DNA of 41,086 nt from a virus (IMGVR_UViG_3300049793_000200:1-41086); one strand, 5' to 3'. Shown: positions 15,500 to 25,508, counted from the first letter of the stretch. The notes: generated by a model not told the origin, from the sequence alone. Made by a program: numbers and translations.

Positions 15500-18127
15500 T
15501 TAGATATAATTGATATCAATATCAAAGATATACTCTGAGTTATCAATATCTGTACCATTTTTCTTTTTAACAGTAAGAAATTCCGGTACATAAGTTTTCG
15601 GATAGGGGCTTACAAGGCCGCTTGAATAATAGACATTTTGTAAATTTGCACCATTGATTGAAACAAATTTAATGAAATTTATTTCCTTAAAATTAGTTTC
15701 AAGAGCAGTAGTCAAATTACTTAATGAAAAACGCTGCTCACTCTTTGAGTTTACATTTTCAATAAAGTTTACAATGAAGGTTTTTATCTTCTTGTCTAAT
15801 CTTGGAGAAGATAAGACGTTGAGAGACATTTGAAGTTGAATAGAAAGATCTATAGTATCACTGCTAAACAACTGCGAAAGACCACAAGTATTGAAGAACT
15901 TTACATCAAGAGCAGTATTATTTTCAAGCTGAAGACTTGAAGCTCTTAATGAATTTATAAGATTATACAAAGTAGTTGATACATCATTGCTAAGCTTATT
16001 ATTGAGGAAAAAGCCAGCGCTAATTACAGGAAGTCTTGTAATATTTACAATACCAGTTCCAGTATCAATCTTTATGGGGCAATGAATAATATCACTAAGA
16101 TCATCAGCAATAGGAACTGCTATGCTTGGTGAAAGAACTGCCGCAATAGTGAAATTATCAATTACTTGACTTGAAGGATTATTACCAGAAGCATAACTCT
16201 TACCCCAAGCAATAAGATCAGGAGCAGCTGAAGTAGAATCGCTTGTCAAAGTAGATGCAGAATAGAAAACACCTATCTTAAATTCAAGTTCTTCATAAGT
16301 AGCTACATTAGTTACACCATCAAAACTTACAAGGTATCTGCCTTGAGAATCAAAGGTATCAAGAGTATTAATATCAAAATAGAACTCAGTTGTAGTTCCA
16401 TTTCTAGTCATAGGTTGAATAGCTATAATAGAACCGCCTTGATATACTGCAAGAGCAAGAACAAGGCTACTCTGATTAATAATAGAAGAATTCAAGAAAC
16501 AATTAACTCTAAATTTATCTATATCAATTAAGCTATTACGAGAAATTCCCAAATCATTTATCACAATCTGATAAGGTGCATTGATATTTATATACTCATA
16601 ATCCAGAATATAAGACTTGTCATAGTTCGTATGATAAGCATTTAATTTAGGAAATTCCTTGAAATCAAGATTGAAAAGGAAAGGAACTGAGAATATATAA
16701 GAATCGGAATTATTTAAGTAGTAATCAGGAATTTCTGTTACATCAAGGAATCTGTATTTACTAGTTGTACGATCATAGATGATAAGAGAACCGGGTTTAA
16801 TTACATAACCTATTGCTTCTACATCAGCTATACTCATACTCATATTAATAGTATTTGAAGGAACAACACCACCATTAGCATCTCTCAAGAGAGTATAAAC
16901 AGAAAACTGTCTTGAAAGGAAATCATCTCTAGTCTTTACGACAGAAAGAAGACTATTATTAATGGAAGTAGTTGCTTCAATAGTAGTAAAAAGAGCATTC
17001 AAATCATCAGAAGTAGTAATACTATTTCTAGTTCTTAATTTGTTTATGAGTTTTGTTTTCATGGTAGTAAGAGTATCTACTGCCGTGCCGCCTATAGAAT
17101 CTGTAAGCGATACAATAGTATACTTCAAACTAGCAAGAGAAGTATTATTCATGGTTATTCCACCATTATAGGTGAAATTACCAGAGTCTCCCAAAGTAAT
17201 AAAGGTTTCAATTCTAAGCTTTGAATTAAAATCAGGCTTAAAGAAATTTGGTTTATTGGAGAAGTAAATACGAAGCTGCGTATCACTTATAGGTGTATAC
17301 AGAGCATAATTGCTAACAGTAGTATCAACTACATTATCATTAAATACAGGTACCAGACCAGTATAAGATGTTGATACGGAATTGTTAGGATTATAAAAAA
17401 TATTAAATGAAGCAAGACTACCAGAATAATCTACTTCATAAATAGAACGATCAAGGATATCATCACTGAGTACATTGAAATTAAATTCTTTATATTCAAG
17501 CTGATACAAGTTGATCAGAATTGACAATTGAGCAGAACCATTAACAAGGTTAATGGAAGTCTTAAGATAAGGGCTAACTATAGACGAGTCTATATAATTA
17601 GCAGATGATGTATCATATACAGCAGTAATAGCGGCATCATTTGCACCACTAGTTCTATTGAATATAATATCAATATCATGAGGAAGAAGGAATTTGTAAT
17701 TACCTACAATAAATGGAGTCTTACGATCAATTGTAAGAGTGCGAATAGTAGGCTGAGTAATTATAGTTGTTCCATCAAGAGAAAACTGTGCATTACTGGT
17801 CTGAGCAGCAGCTTCTGCTGCAATAGTATCGACAGTAAATACAGCTTGCAACTTAGCAGGTTGAGCGAGATTGACAGGCTCTTCAAGTATCTTAGCCCAG
17901 TTATAAACACTTGTATGAAGTGCAGCACTATTGATAAAATACTCATTATAAAGAAAATTACGATGGAAAGTAGCATCTTTAGCTATATGAGCAAATACAT
18001 CGGTTGTATAACCGAACATACCTACTTTAAGAGTTGATGTATCAGTAAGAGTAAAATAGTTAGCAGCTATTTCTAAGAATTGTGAATAAAAATCATAAGC
18101 AGAGCTAGATACAAGAGCGTTTGACAC
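15500..18127 (-). CDS. Baseplate wedge protein, T4 gp6-like / large J-type
   Basis: At 875 residues this is the largest complete gene in the window. The N-terminal segment TLKVGMFGYTTDVFAHIAKDATFHR, followed by NEYFINSAALHTSVYNWAKIL, matches a conserved start of myovirus wedge proteins (..G.fGy.te..a.i..da.fh...l.NE.f.n.A....SvynwA..). The rest is a long series of beta-strand-rich domains. Such proteins form the ring that links wedges to the tail hub and trigger sheath contraction. The start codon is GTG at 18127, with AGGT about eight bases upstream; it lies 2 nt after the stop of the preceding tube-like gene, so the two are coupled. A role in the baseplate is well supported by pattern and context; equivalence to gp6 is inference. 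Confidence 0.65.
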   Translation of the reverse strand: MSNALVSSSAYDFYSQFLEIAANYFTLTDTSTLKVGMFGYTTDVFAHIAKDATFHRNFLYNEYFINSAALHTSVYNWAKILEEPVNLAQPAKLQAVFTVDTIAAEAAAQTSNAQFSLDGTTIITQPTIRTLTIDRKTPFIVGNYKFLLPHDIDIIFNRTSGANDAAITAVYDTSSANYIDSSIVSPYLKTSINLVNGSAQLSILINLYQLEYKEFNFNVLSDDILDRSIYEVDYSGSLASFNIFYNPNNSVSTSYTGLVPVFNDNVVDTTVSNYALYTPISDTQLRIYFSNKPNFFKPDFNSKLRIETFITLGDSGNFTYNGGITMNNTSLASLKYTIVSLTDSIGGTAVDTLTTMKTKLINKLRTRNSITTSDDLNALFTTIEATTSINNSLLSVVKTRDDFLSRQFSVYTLLRDANGGVVPSNTINMSMSIADVEAIGYVIKPGSLIIYDRTTSKYRFLDVTEIPDYYLNNSDSYIFSVPFLFNLDFKEFPKLNAYHTNYDKSYILDYEYININAPYQIVINDLGISRNSLIDIDKFRVNCFLNSSIINQSSLVLALAVYQGGSIIAIQPMTRNGTTTEFYFDINTLDTFDSQGRYLVSFDGVTNVATYEELEFKIGVFYSASTLTSDSTSAAPDLIAWGKSYASGNNPSSQVIDNFTIAAVLSPSIAVPIADDLSDIIHCPIKIDTGTGIVNITRLPVISAGFFLNNKLSNDVSTTLYNLINSLRASSLQLENNTALDVKFFNTCGLSQLFSSDTIDLSIQLQMSLNVLSSPRLDKKIKTFIVNFIENVNSKSEQRFSLSNLTTALETNFKEINFIKFVSINGANLQNVYYSSGLVSPYPKTYVPEFLTVKKKNGTDIDNSEYIFDIDINYI

Positions 18128-18129
18128 TT

Positions 18130-19200
18130 TTAGGCTACCTGATTGGCTGGGTCAAATTGAAGAATGTAGCAATTCTCTCTTTCATTAAGATTACGAGAAT
18201 TGTCTTTAGGAGGTCTTCTTACTACATTTGGGTAATTGGTTGGATTACCTATGTTAGCATAGCTACCTTCATAATACTTTGCATCAGCTACAGGGTCAAA
18301 CAAAGTAGCTTTATTATCTGTAATTTTGTTGAAATCTCTTAAAATATACATATTCATTTCTTCTTTATATGTATACTGAAATTCAATGGGAACTGATCCT
18401 ATAACAGACTGTGAAGCATCATCAGAACTGAATATTGACCAAGGAACTGTAATAGGAAGTACACCAGTGTACTTTGCCCAATAAGTAAGAGTTTCACCAT
18501 CAGGGCCTACTACAAAATGGAATAGTGCTACAGCATAATCTATGGCACCTTTATTGAAGACACCTGAAGTACCTATACCGGCGCTTACAAGAGATTCTGC
18601 TGTTACAATATCGCCAAGGAAAGCTTTCTCTATATATTTTTCCCAAAGATGATTCAATTTCAGACAATGAAGATCATTATCTTCCATGAACTCTAGCATA
18701 ATTGTGCCAGCCATTCTTGAATCTTGAGAAGATGTACCGAGTACTATTTTATTCTTGTTCCAAGTCTCTGAATAATCTATGGTATCAAGTTTAGAATCCA
18801 TAGCAGAGAACTTGACAGCATTATTAGTAACAAGAGGGATAAAGGGAGAAATACCTGAACCACCTGCAAGTATTTGAATTGTAGCATTATCATAAATCAA
18901 ACTGTTAGGCTCTTCACCTGGATCCGGTTCATATAAAGGTAAGCCGAGCTGTCTTGCAGTGTTATTATATTGCTCGTGTCTTAAATTCTGAAGAAAAGGA
19001 TCTTGACTGATGGGAAAAGCTTCAGGAACAATAGAAAGTCTAGGACATGTCATAAATATGTAATTGTAACCGACTATTAATGGATCGAGCAGTGGTACTC
19101 TAATTGGATAGATTTTAGTCGATAAATCGCTGTACTTTCTATTAAGAAAGTCAATTATATCAATTTGTGAAAAATCAGGAGCATCATTAGGAGACGCCAT
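18130..19200 (-). CDS. Tail tube-like or tube-initiator structural protein
   Basis: A 356-residue protein of mainly beta character. Near the end it has YTGVLPITVPWSIFSSDD followed by VPIEFQYTYKEEMNMYILRDFN, which resembles tail-tube folds (…G.lPt.vp...fs.dd....v.f.v.f.Y....…). The N-terminal YPIRVPLLDPLIVGYNYIFMT and the SGISPFIPLVTNNAVKF middle are found in such proteins too. It could be the tube protein itself or the tube-initiator at the baseplate. ATG at 19200 has AAGGT upstream. It is the first gene of the 19200 to 14468 minus operon and is directly followed by the gp6-like wedge gene. Confidence 0.5.
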   Translation of the reverse strand: MASPNDAPDFSQIDIIDFLNRKYSDLSTKIYPIRVPLLDPLIVGYNYIFMTCPRLSIVPEAFPISQDPFLQNLRHEQYNNTARQLGLPLYEPDPGEEPNSLIYDNATIQILAGGSGISPFIPLVTNNAVKFSAMDSKLDTIDYSETWNKNKIVLGTSSQDSRMAGTIMLEFMEDNDLHCLKLNHLWEKYIEKAFLGDIVTAESLVSAGIGTSGVFNKGAIDYAVALFHFVVGPDGETLTYWAKYTGVLPITVPWSIFSSDDASQSVIGSVPIEFQYTYKEEMNMYILRDFNKITDNKATLFDPVADAKYYEGSYANIGNPTNYPNVVRRPPKDNSRNLNERENCYILQFDPANQVA

Positions 19201-19337
19201 AAAAATACCTTTTTATGTAGGATTTACTAAAAATATGTTCACTATATATAAATTTTGCTTAAGAAACAATGGAATAAATAACATTTAATTAGAAAATTCA
19301 TCTTTTCGTAGATAATTCAGTTAAAGTGGGAAAACTT
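19201..19337. promoter_or_regulatory. Divergent promoter region with AT box
   Basis: 137 nt between the divergent operons at 19200 (minus) and 19338 (plus). It has CTATATATAAATTTTG at about 19241-19256, a near copy of the window's recurring AT box, readable toward the plus operon. Confidence 0.45.
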
Positions 19338-20849
19338 ATGTCCAGTATCTACAATGATATAAAGAATGGCATCGGCGATGCATGGGAAGCAATTGAACCT
19401 TATTTTCCTTTTAGTTCAGGTGTGACCAAGATTAATGACCTTAATAAAGAGGCAGCAAAAAATACTCTTACTCTGTATACAGTAGTAAGTAGCAATGCTC
19501 CTGATTCAATACGTGCCGTCATAGCTGAAAATATTGAAATAAAATTTGCAGCTATTCTTACTACTATCATAGAGAATACATTCCTCAATGATCCTAAAAA
19601 AATAGGAAAATTCTTTGAAAAGCGTCTTAGCAATAATGATTCTAACAACCAGATTGGTGACTACGTTGATGATGTAGCTTCCATGGTTATTCGTGAATCT
19701 GCTAAAGATGGCTATGATGTTAAGATAAAAGATTTGTCCATTACCTCTCTGACAGAAGGTAAAGGTAATAAGCATCGTGAAGAAGCCAGACGTTCTTATC
19801 CGAAAGGAATTAAGATTGTCGGTTCTGATCTGAGTCAATTTCATCAAGAACAAGAAGAAATTCGCCAGAGACGGGCTAAAGGTGGTAAAGGTGAATGGCG
19901 TGATTCTGAAGGTAAAGCTGCTGATCCTTCACCTAAAATTCAAAAAGTTACCGATGATATCAAGGAACTTAATAGACTTAGAGATAAGGCTAGAGAAGAA
20001 GCTAATAAAGCTACTGCCAAGCGCAATGATGAACAGGCTAAGCTTGATGATGCCATTACTTCAAATAAAGATTTAACTAAGACTTTTGATAATAACAACA
20101 AACAGATTGGAAAGCAGGTTGATGCAATGGGTAAGCTGGGTAAGCAAATTACCAAGCTCCAGTCAACTAAAACAGCTTTTCAGGCTATTAAATTCTCTTC
20201 CAATCAGGTTGGTAACACAAAAAATGGTGAAAACCAATCTCTGAATTTTGGTAGAAATTTTGTTGCTAAATTCAATCTCGCTACTGCCGATGGTAAAACT
20301 GCTCAAATTACTATTTCTTTCAATTTCATTGTGAATATGATGGATGTAGAGTCTGAAAAGCTTGTTGATACTATTGCTTCAGCAAAGAGCCGCGATAATT
20401 TCTTTAATTATCTTGGTTTCAGAGCAGGTACTAATTCTTTCTGGAAGGATTTTGTTTTTAATCTGAAAGAAATTGATAAAGAAGTAGCTCGTGATACTTC
20501 ACAAGATTTGAGAGACCGTATACTTGCCGATATGGTTAAATCATCTGGCCTGACTACTCCGAAAATATGGGGTGATCTGGCTGAAACAAGACATTACATA
20601 TTAGTACTTGATAAATCTGATGTTGAACTCTTGAAGAAAGAACATAAGTTCAATATTGAGAACCCCGCTAATCTTAAGAGAGTTTTTGAATTGATGCGTA
20701 TTCTTACTCTCATCATTGTTAATCCTGATCGTACCGAACTTACCTTCTACGATTCTTCCAATCCGATGAAATTTCATATTATGAATTATAAAAAAGTTAG
20801 TAATGAAGATGATGCATTCAAGAGATTCATAATGAGCATGAAGAATTAA
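19338..20849 (+). CDS. Large coiled-coil protein, probably virion
   Basis: About 503 residues. The centre (about residues 175-270) is a charged coiled coil (DKAREEANKATAKRNDEQAKLDDAI). The C-terminal half has folded-domain character (RNFVAKFNLATADGKTAQITISFNF, then LVDTIASAKSRDNFFNYLGF). I do not recognise a family. The ATG at 19338 is preferred; a GTG at 19326 in the same frame is possible. A short gap (10 nt) leads to the next gene, which starts with GTG, so both are expressed together with the GC-rich gene further on. No catalytic motif; a structural or injected protein is plausible. Confidence 0.65.
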   Translation: MSSIYNDIKNGIGDAWEAIEPYFPFSSGVTKINDLNKEAAKNTLTLYTVVSSNAPDSIRAVIAENIEIKFAAILTTIIENTFLNDPKKIGKFFEKRLSNNDSNNQIGDYVDDVASMVIRESAKDGYDVKIKDLSITSLTEGKGNKHREEARRSYPKGIKIVGSDLSQFHQEQEEIRQRRAKGGKGEWRDSEGKAADPSPKIQKVTDDIKELNRLRDKAREEANKATAKRNDEQAKLDDAITSNKDLTKTFDNNNKQIGKQVDAMGKLGKQITKLQSTKTAFQAIKFSSNQVGNTKNGENQSLNFGRNFVAKFNLATADGKTAQITISFNFIVNMMDVESEKLVDTIASAKSRDNFFNYLGFRAGTNSFWKDFVFNLKEIDKEVARDTSQDLRDRILADMVKSSGLTTPKIWGDLAETRHYILVLDKSDVELLKKEHKFNIENPANLKRVFELMRILTLIIVNPDRTELTFYDSSNPMKFHIMNYKKVSNEDDAFKRFIMSMKN

Positions 20850-20859
20850 GGAGAAACCT

Positions 20860-22074
20860 GTGACTAGAATCATTAATGAACAGTGCCAATGGGTCGGCCC
20901 AGATCCTTTCATGAATGCTATGCTTATGGCATACTACATGAATAATGGTACTTCAGAAAAAGAATTTCGTAAGCTTAATGAGAATGAAAGACGCCATTTG
21001 CTTGGTGAACTCGTTCTTCAAGAATATTCGGCTCTCGCTTATGACATGGCTACTGCTCTTGGTAAAGAGTTTGTAAAGCGTCTTGAGCAGGACTATGATA
21101 ATTCTCCTAAAATTGCTTCTAAGATTAGTAGTGATAGATGGGCTTTTGCCAATGTCACTAAGGGAGATATTACAAAATTCCCTAATTACAAGCAGGTAAA
21201 AGAGCTTGTAAACTATTCTCTTATGATGAATTCTCATATTCAGGAACCAAATGAAGGTAATATTCTTTTTACCGATCAGATGACTGAACTTCAGACTTTG
21301 CTTAAGCATATAGAAGATCACACAGATCTTTTTGCTAAAGTAATTGCTTATGAACGTGAAAATACTTCTGATGAAGGTTCTATTGAAGAAAACAAATTTG
21401 GTAGTTCTTTCTTTTATGTTATCTGTACTTCAACTATAGACAACATTTCAGTTCTTTATAATCGTTCCATTAAGGCATCTATTGACTTTAATGTAACTCC
21501 TCCTAAAGTAAAGACTCTGACTTTTGAATATGACGGTGGCAATGATGAAGCTGCTGCTATGGTTCAGTCAGTGAACAATGCTTTTAAGAAGGGTAATATT
21601 CGCACTATTCTCAAGAGTCTTGCAACTAAAGAAGGTCGTAAAGATCTTTTGGGTAGCGGTCTGCTTGATAAAGGTAATAAGAATCTTGTAAATGAAGCCA
21701 ATTATTATGCAGGAAAGCTGATGCATGAAAATATTGGCGATGTGGCTTTTGCCTTCATTTCAAATAACAAGTTCTTTGACCTTCTCTTACTTCCTATTTA
21801 TATTCTGAGATATTTTATTTATCTCTCTAAATATACTTTTAAAACTTATAACCAAATTGCTGACAATATTGAGAACTCTTTGAGAGTAACAAAGAATACT
21901 AATCTTTCAGCTGCCGAATTTCAGGATTATAAAAATACTGTTTCTCATGATGTTCACATAAAAGATCAAGGTGATGCTTTTGCTTTTGGTAGACTCGACA
22001 CTAAAGTCCAGGATGACAAAGCTCTCATGAATGATATTGCTAAAAAAAATGATACTGGTGGGTTGGTCATTTAA
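20860..22074 (+). CDS. Unknown 404-residue protein with a hydrophobic segment
   Basis: The start is GTG at 20860 behind a perfect AAGGAG. The protein is mostly helical and polar, with a single hydrophobic stretch near residue 310 (FFDLLLLPIYILRYFIYLS) that may insert in a membrane, and an EYDGGNDEAAAMVQ segment. I do not recognise a family. It shares an operon with the 503-residue coiled-coil gene. Given the membrane-type stretch it could be an injected or membrane-associated virion protein, but this is a guess. A 9-bp hairpin without a U-run follows its stop. Confidence 0.65.
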   Translation: MTRIINEQCQWVGPDPFMNAMLMAYYMNNGTSEKEFRKLNENERRHLLGELVLQEYSALAYDMATALGKEFVKRLEQDYDNSPKIASKISSDRWAFANVTKGDITKFPNYKQVKELVNYSLMMNSHIQEPNEGNILFTDQMTELQTLLKHIEDHTDLFAKVIAYERENTSDEGSIEENKFGSSFFYVICTSTIDNISVLYNRSIKASIDFNVTPPKVKTLTFEYDGGNDEAAAMVQSVNNAFKKGNIRTILKSLATKEGRKDLLGSGLLDKGNKNLVNEANYYAGKLMHENIGDVAFAFISNNKFFDLLLLPIYILRYFIYLSKYTFKTYNQIADNIENSLRVTKNTNLSAAEFQDYKNTVSHDVHIKDQGDAFAFGRLDTKVQDDKALMNDIAKKNDTGGLVI

Positions 22075-22079
22075 ACAAA

Positions 22080-22102
22080 GAGAGGATAAATTCTATCCTC
22101 TC
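22080..22102 (+). terminator. Hairpin after 22074, no clear U-tract
   Basis: A 9-bp stem GAGAGGATA/TATCCTCTC with a 5-nt loop lies 6 nt after the stop. The downstream sequence (ATACCCAC) lacks a T-run, so it may be an attenuating or RNA-protecting hairpin rather than a full terminator. Confidence 0.5.
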
Positions 22103-22166
22103 ATACCCACAAACTGTAATACTTTCTTTGGGTTAAAATTTATGTAAAGTTGTAGTTTGCAAAAAT

Positions 22167-22257
22167 TATAATTCTTATATGGATCAATTTTAACATTAAG
22201 ATAGCATTTACGGTAATGCAAAGTTTACCATAAACAAAATCAAGAGGAATTTCGAAA
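22167..22257 (+). promoter_or_regulatory. Probable promoter and leader of GC-rich gene
   Basis: TATAAT at 22167-22172 may be a -10 box. The leader carries two overlapping, mutually exclusive hairpins near 22204: GCATT...AATGC and GGTAA...TTACC. A strong ribosome site AGAGGAA precedes the ATG at 22258. A dedicated promoter fits the distinct codon use of the gene. Confidence 0.4.
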
Positions 22258-23133
22258 ATGGCTCTGTTTCTGCAAGAAGCTACCACCCATACTGAAGTGA
22301 ATAACAAAGAAATCCACGAACTGTTCCAGGAAGGTATGGATCTGGCCGTGGAATACGGCGAAATCAACGAAGCCATTCTGACTGCTGATTTCCGTCTGCA
22401 TGAAATCAATCGTACCTTGAACGAAGCTACCGTCGTCCTGAATGAAAGCAATTTCTTCTCGAAGGCTTGGAAGTCAATTCAGGCTTGGATCAAGAAGACC
22501 TGGAACTGGATCACTACTTCCTTCGCTCGTGTGAAGGCTGAAGTTGTTTCCATGTACAACCGGATCAAGGATCGTATCAAGGGTGATACCGTCAACGTCT
22601 CCAAGGCCCGCCTCGGTGAAGCTGAAGCTCTCATTGCTGGTACTGAAAAGCTGATTTCCAATCTGGAAAAGCTTGGTTCCAAGACCAACAAGGCCGGTGT
22701 TGAAGAAGTCACCAAGACCATTGGTGAAGACTTCAAGTCCATGGAAAGCAAGATCTCTGCTGCCAGCAAGGAAAAGGGTGACACCACCGTTTCCAAGACC
22801 TACAATCAGAAGGTTGTAGTCATGATGGAAAAGGCTGCTACCGCTGCTGGTAAGGCTTCCAATTCTGTTAATAAGGCTGCTGATGCTCTGGACAAGCGCG
22901 TTATGGCGCTGGCCGGTAAGGGCAAGGAAAGCGATGGTCTGGTAACTCTGAAGGATATGCAGGAAACTGCCGCTGCCCTTCGTGCTGCCACTGCCGCTGC
23001 TCAGTCCCTGTCCAGCAAGGTTATGTCTTCTGCTCTGAAGGCCATCAAGTCTATCGGTAAGTCCGGTGGCAAGGCTGAAGCTGAAGAAAAGCCGGCTGCT
23101 GAAGGCAAGTCCGAAGAAGCCGAAGCTAAGTAA
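22258..23133 (+). CDS. GC-rich, probably abundant helical virion protein
   Basis: A 291-residue, almost entirely helical protein, rich in Ala, Lys and Glu, ending in a tail of Ala/Glu/Lys (KAEAEEKPAAEGKSEEAEAK). A Trp-rich amphipathic segment (KAWKSIQAWIKKTWNWITTS, about residues 70-90) may touch a membrane. I do not recognise a family. Codons are strikingly unlike the neighbours: AAG, CTG, ACC, TCC and GGT dominate, whereas the phage otherwise prefers AAA, CTT, TTA. Together with a private promoter, strong AGAGGAA site and a terminator this suggests very high expression with codons fitted to the host. Transfer from a GC-richer source is the alternative. A role as major internal or scaffold-like protein is inference. 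Confidence 0.7.
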   Translation: MALFLQEATTHTEVNNKEIHELFQEGMDLAVEYGEINEAILTADFRLHEINRTLNEATVVLNESNFFSKAWKSIQAWIKKTWNWITTSFARVKAEVVSMYNRIKDRIKGDTVNVSKARLGEAEALIAGTEKLISNLEKLGSKTNKAGVEEVTKTIGEDFKSMESKISAASKEKGDTTVSKTYNQKVVVMMEKAATAAGKASNSVNKAADALDKRVMALAGKGKESDGLVTLKDMQETAAALRAATAAAQSLSSKVMSSALKAIKSIGKSGGKAEAEEKPAAEGKSEEAEAK

Positions 23134-23163
23134 TTAGCTAAAGCTTTTGCTGTAGAATAAGTT

Positions 23164-23200
23164 AAAATCCCCATACTCCTCGAAAGGGTATGGGGATTTT
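23164..23200. terminator. Bidirectional terminator
   Basis: AAAATCCCCATAC pairs with GTATGGGGATTTT. A-rich and T-rich ends on both sides serve the convergent genes at 23133 and 23210. Confidence 0.8.
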
Positions 23201-23209
23201 AATGCTTTT

Positions 23210-25450
23210 TTAATTTGTTATAGATGATATAAGAGAAAAATTAGCTTGTCTAGGAGAATTAAAGAGGTCGGTATTAACCGTCTGATATCCACTATTAGGG
23301 CCAGTAGAGTACTTGACTTCTTTTCTATTCACGCCATTTATCTTTAATCCTATATGAATCCATCTCCATTGACTTCCATTACCTTCTAGGATAACTTGAT
23401 CAATACCTAATGAATCTCTATTATGAGCTATCCAGTAAAATGCATCACAGAGACTATCACCAACATTTGATGTAAGAGCGCAGTCACATGCTAATGCAAG
23501 CAAGTGAGCAGATGTTTGTGAACCACCAGAAGGAACTGAATATCTAAAGAAGCTATTAGGTCTTCCACCACCACCTACAAACTTACCGAATCTGTCAATT
23601 ATGGGATCAAGAATATTCTTTGCAAAAATTTGAGCAGACATAAACATGTGAAAATCATTACAGAGAGCATTTGCTTTCTTAAGATCTACACCGTCTTTAG
23701 TAATATAGCAGTCACCAAAGACTATGTGTTTAGACATAGGATATGTATCAGTTATTTGCTTAGGAACTGCTGCAGAGTTATTATCAATGCTTGCAGGGAA
23801 TGAAACATTGAAAGGACCTGTAGCTGAGACATTATCAGGTTGAATTACTGCTGGATTCTTTGGATCATTAAATGCTACCTTTGTATAATCTGCTGCAGTT
23901 GCACTTTCAGCTAATTTATCTTCAAAGGTTTTAGGCTGTTGAGCAGTTCCATCTACAGTTAATGCAGGAATATTAGAAAATCTGTATGATCCAGAAATTA
24001 TAAGGTTATTCTTAGTAGCCATTCCTACTACACTGAATTCAAATCTTACATTAGTGAGTCTATACTTACCAGAGTAAGCTTGGTCGTCAGAATTAAAGAA
24101 TTTAATATTGTAATCAAGATTATTTGAAAATGACAGGATATCAACATCATCTATCTTAAGATAGATTGAAGACTCTTTTTCCTTAATACTATCTTGAATC
24201 TCAGTAAGCATATAAGGATTGTCATTCTTGTTCCAATAAGTTTTTTGCATTGAATAAGGGGCATCAACTGTATCACAAGTTGAGTATGAATGAGTAGTCT
24301 GAGAAGTACCTACTACACGTATACTTTCTCCATGAATTAACTTATTAGAATTTCTTTTTTCTATTTTATAAGCATTAATCGTTCTGCATATAAGAGTTTC
24401 TGAAGATTCATCAAAGTAACTTCCCGAATTAGTCTTATATGAATTTTGATCGCCTACTTCAATTACTTCAATTGATATTTTAGTAATCATATTATCAGCT
24501 GGCATTACACCGCTCTTATCAGTAACCGTGATAAGCTTTGTTGGTATAAGATTACCAGTTATAGGATCTTTTTGCATATTGGCGCTATTAAAGAAAACTC
24601 GTATACCTCTTTGGTACACACCATACTTCTGTTGAAGTTGGTAGAGATTCTCTACTACCGAGCCTGGATCAAGAATAATCTGCTCATATACTTTTGTATT
24701 ATCAGGTAATGATACAACTGTTTTGAAAGGTTCATTAGAATCAGGATTACCTGATTTCAATTCTTTTTCAGCAGCATCACTAAGAAGAGACATAATTACA
24801 TCGAGAACTCTTACATTCTGATAAACTTTAGACTGAACTACAAAATTCATCTGATTATCTTTCTTTGAAAGGAAGTCAGCTTGAATTCTACGTCTAGGAG
24901 CATTTTTAAGATCTTCTTTTATTTCTTGTACTGTTACATCAAGAAATTGAGGATCAACGATTTGTAATTCTTTATTTATAAATACAGGGTATTTCTTTAC
25001 ATAAACATTATTTTCAGTTGTAGGAGTCGTTCTTTCAAATTTGTTTACATTTAAGAAAAACTTCAAATCATTAAAATATTTCTTTATATCATTAGCTATT
25101 TCATCGGGAGTAATAAAAATAATAGTGAATATGCCCATTACAAGTAAATCAAAGTCCATTGTATAGGCAAATCTATTTATAAATGGAGTTATATCGACCT
25201 TTGTATTATCAGGTCTGATATAAAACATATCGATGTCGTAGCTCCATTGCTCAAAAGGTCTATCGGGGATATCTTGTCGAGTAGAAGTTTTTAGCAAAGA
25301 GGAAGCAGGTACTACATCAGTAGTAGTACAATTTGCTGTGTCAGTAGTAACTGTAAAAGATTTCTGACCAGCTGTCGGTGTTAAAGGAGATGGAGCTATT
25401 TCAGCTAAAAGATTATTAAGTGTAGCAGCAGTACTTGTATTAGGATCCAT
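23210..25450 (-). CDS. Baseplate hub protein fused to an M15-type peptidase
   Basis: A 746-residue protein. The first about 540 residues are strand-rich and contain features of tail hub proteins (gp27/gpD type): WSYDIDMFYIRPDNTKVDI, FINRFAYTMDF, and SIYLKIDDVDILSFS with YSGKYRLTNVRFEFS. The last about 130 residues look like a zinc peptidase of the M15 family (peptidoglycan L,D or D,D-peptidase): SAHLLALACD supplies His649 and Asp656 exactly seven apart, as in SxHxxGxAxD, and WRWIHIG gives His699. A Glu at about 689 may complete the site. The protein would cut peptide stems of the cell wall during injection. ATG at 25450 has AAGGAAAG upstream. The fusion is supported by residues and spacing; the hub assignment rests on layout and context. 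Confidence 0.65.
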   Translation of the reverse strand: MDPNTSTAATLNNLLAEIAPSPLTPTAGQKSFTVTTDTANCTTTDVVPASSLLKTSTRQDIPDRPFEQWSYDIDMFYIRPDNTKVDITPFINRFAYTMDFDLLVMGIFTIIFITPDEIANDIKKYFNDLKFFLNVNKFERTTPTTENNVYVKKYPVFINKELQIVDPQFLDVTVQEIKEDLKNAPRRRIQADFLSKKDNQMNFVVQSKVYQNVRVLDVIMSLLSDAAEKELKSGNPDSNEPFKTVVSLPDNTKVYEQIILDPGSVVENLYQLQQKYGVYQRGIRVFFNSANMQKDPITGNLIPTKLITVTDKSGVMPADNMITKISIEVIEVGDQNSYKTNSGSYFDESSETLICRTINAYKIEKRNSNKLIHGESIRVVGTSQTTHSYSTCDTVDAPYSMQKTYWNKNDNPYMLTEIQDSIKEKESSIYLKIDDVDILSFSNNLDYNIKFFNSDDQAYSGKYRLTNVRFEFSVVGMATKNNLIISGSYRFSNIPALTVDGTAQQPKTFEDKLAESATAADYTKVAFNDPKNPAVIQPDNVSATGPFNVSFPASIDNNSAAVPKQITDTYPMSKHIVFGDCYITKDGVDLKKANALCNDFHMFMSAQIFAKNILDPIIDRFGKFVGGGGRPNSFFRYSVPSGGSQTSAHLLALACDCALTSNVGDSLCDAFYWIAHNRDSLGIDQVILEGNGSQWRWIHIGLKINGVNRKEVKYSTGPNSGYQTVNTDLFNSPRQANFSLISSITN

Positions 25451-25508
25451 AATGCTTTCCTTTGTTTTCTCTAAATATTTGTTTTCTCATGAAAATAATA
25501 AAAAAAAA

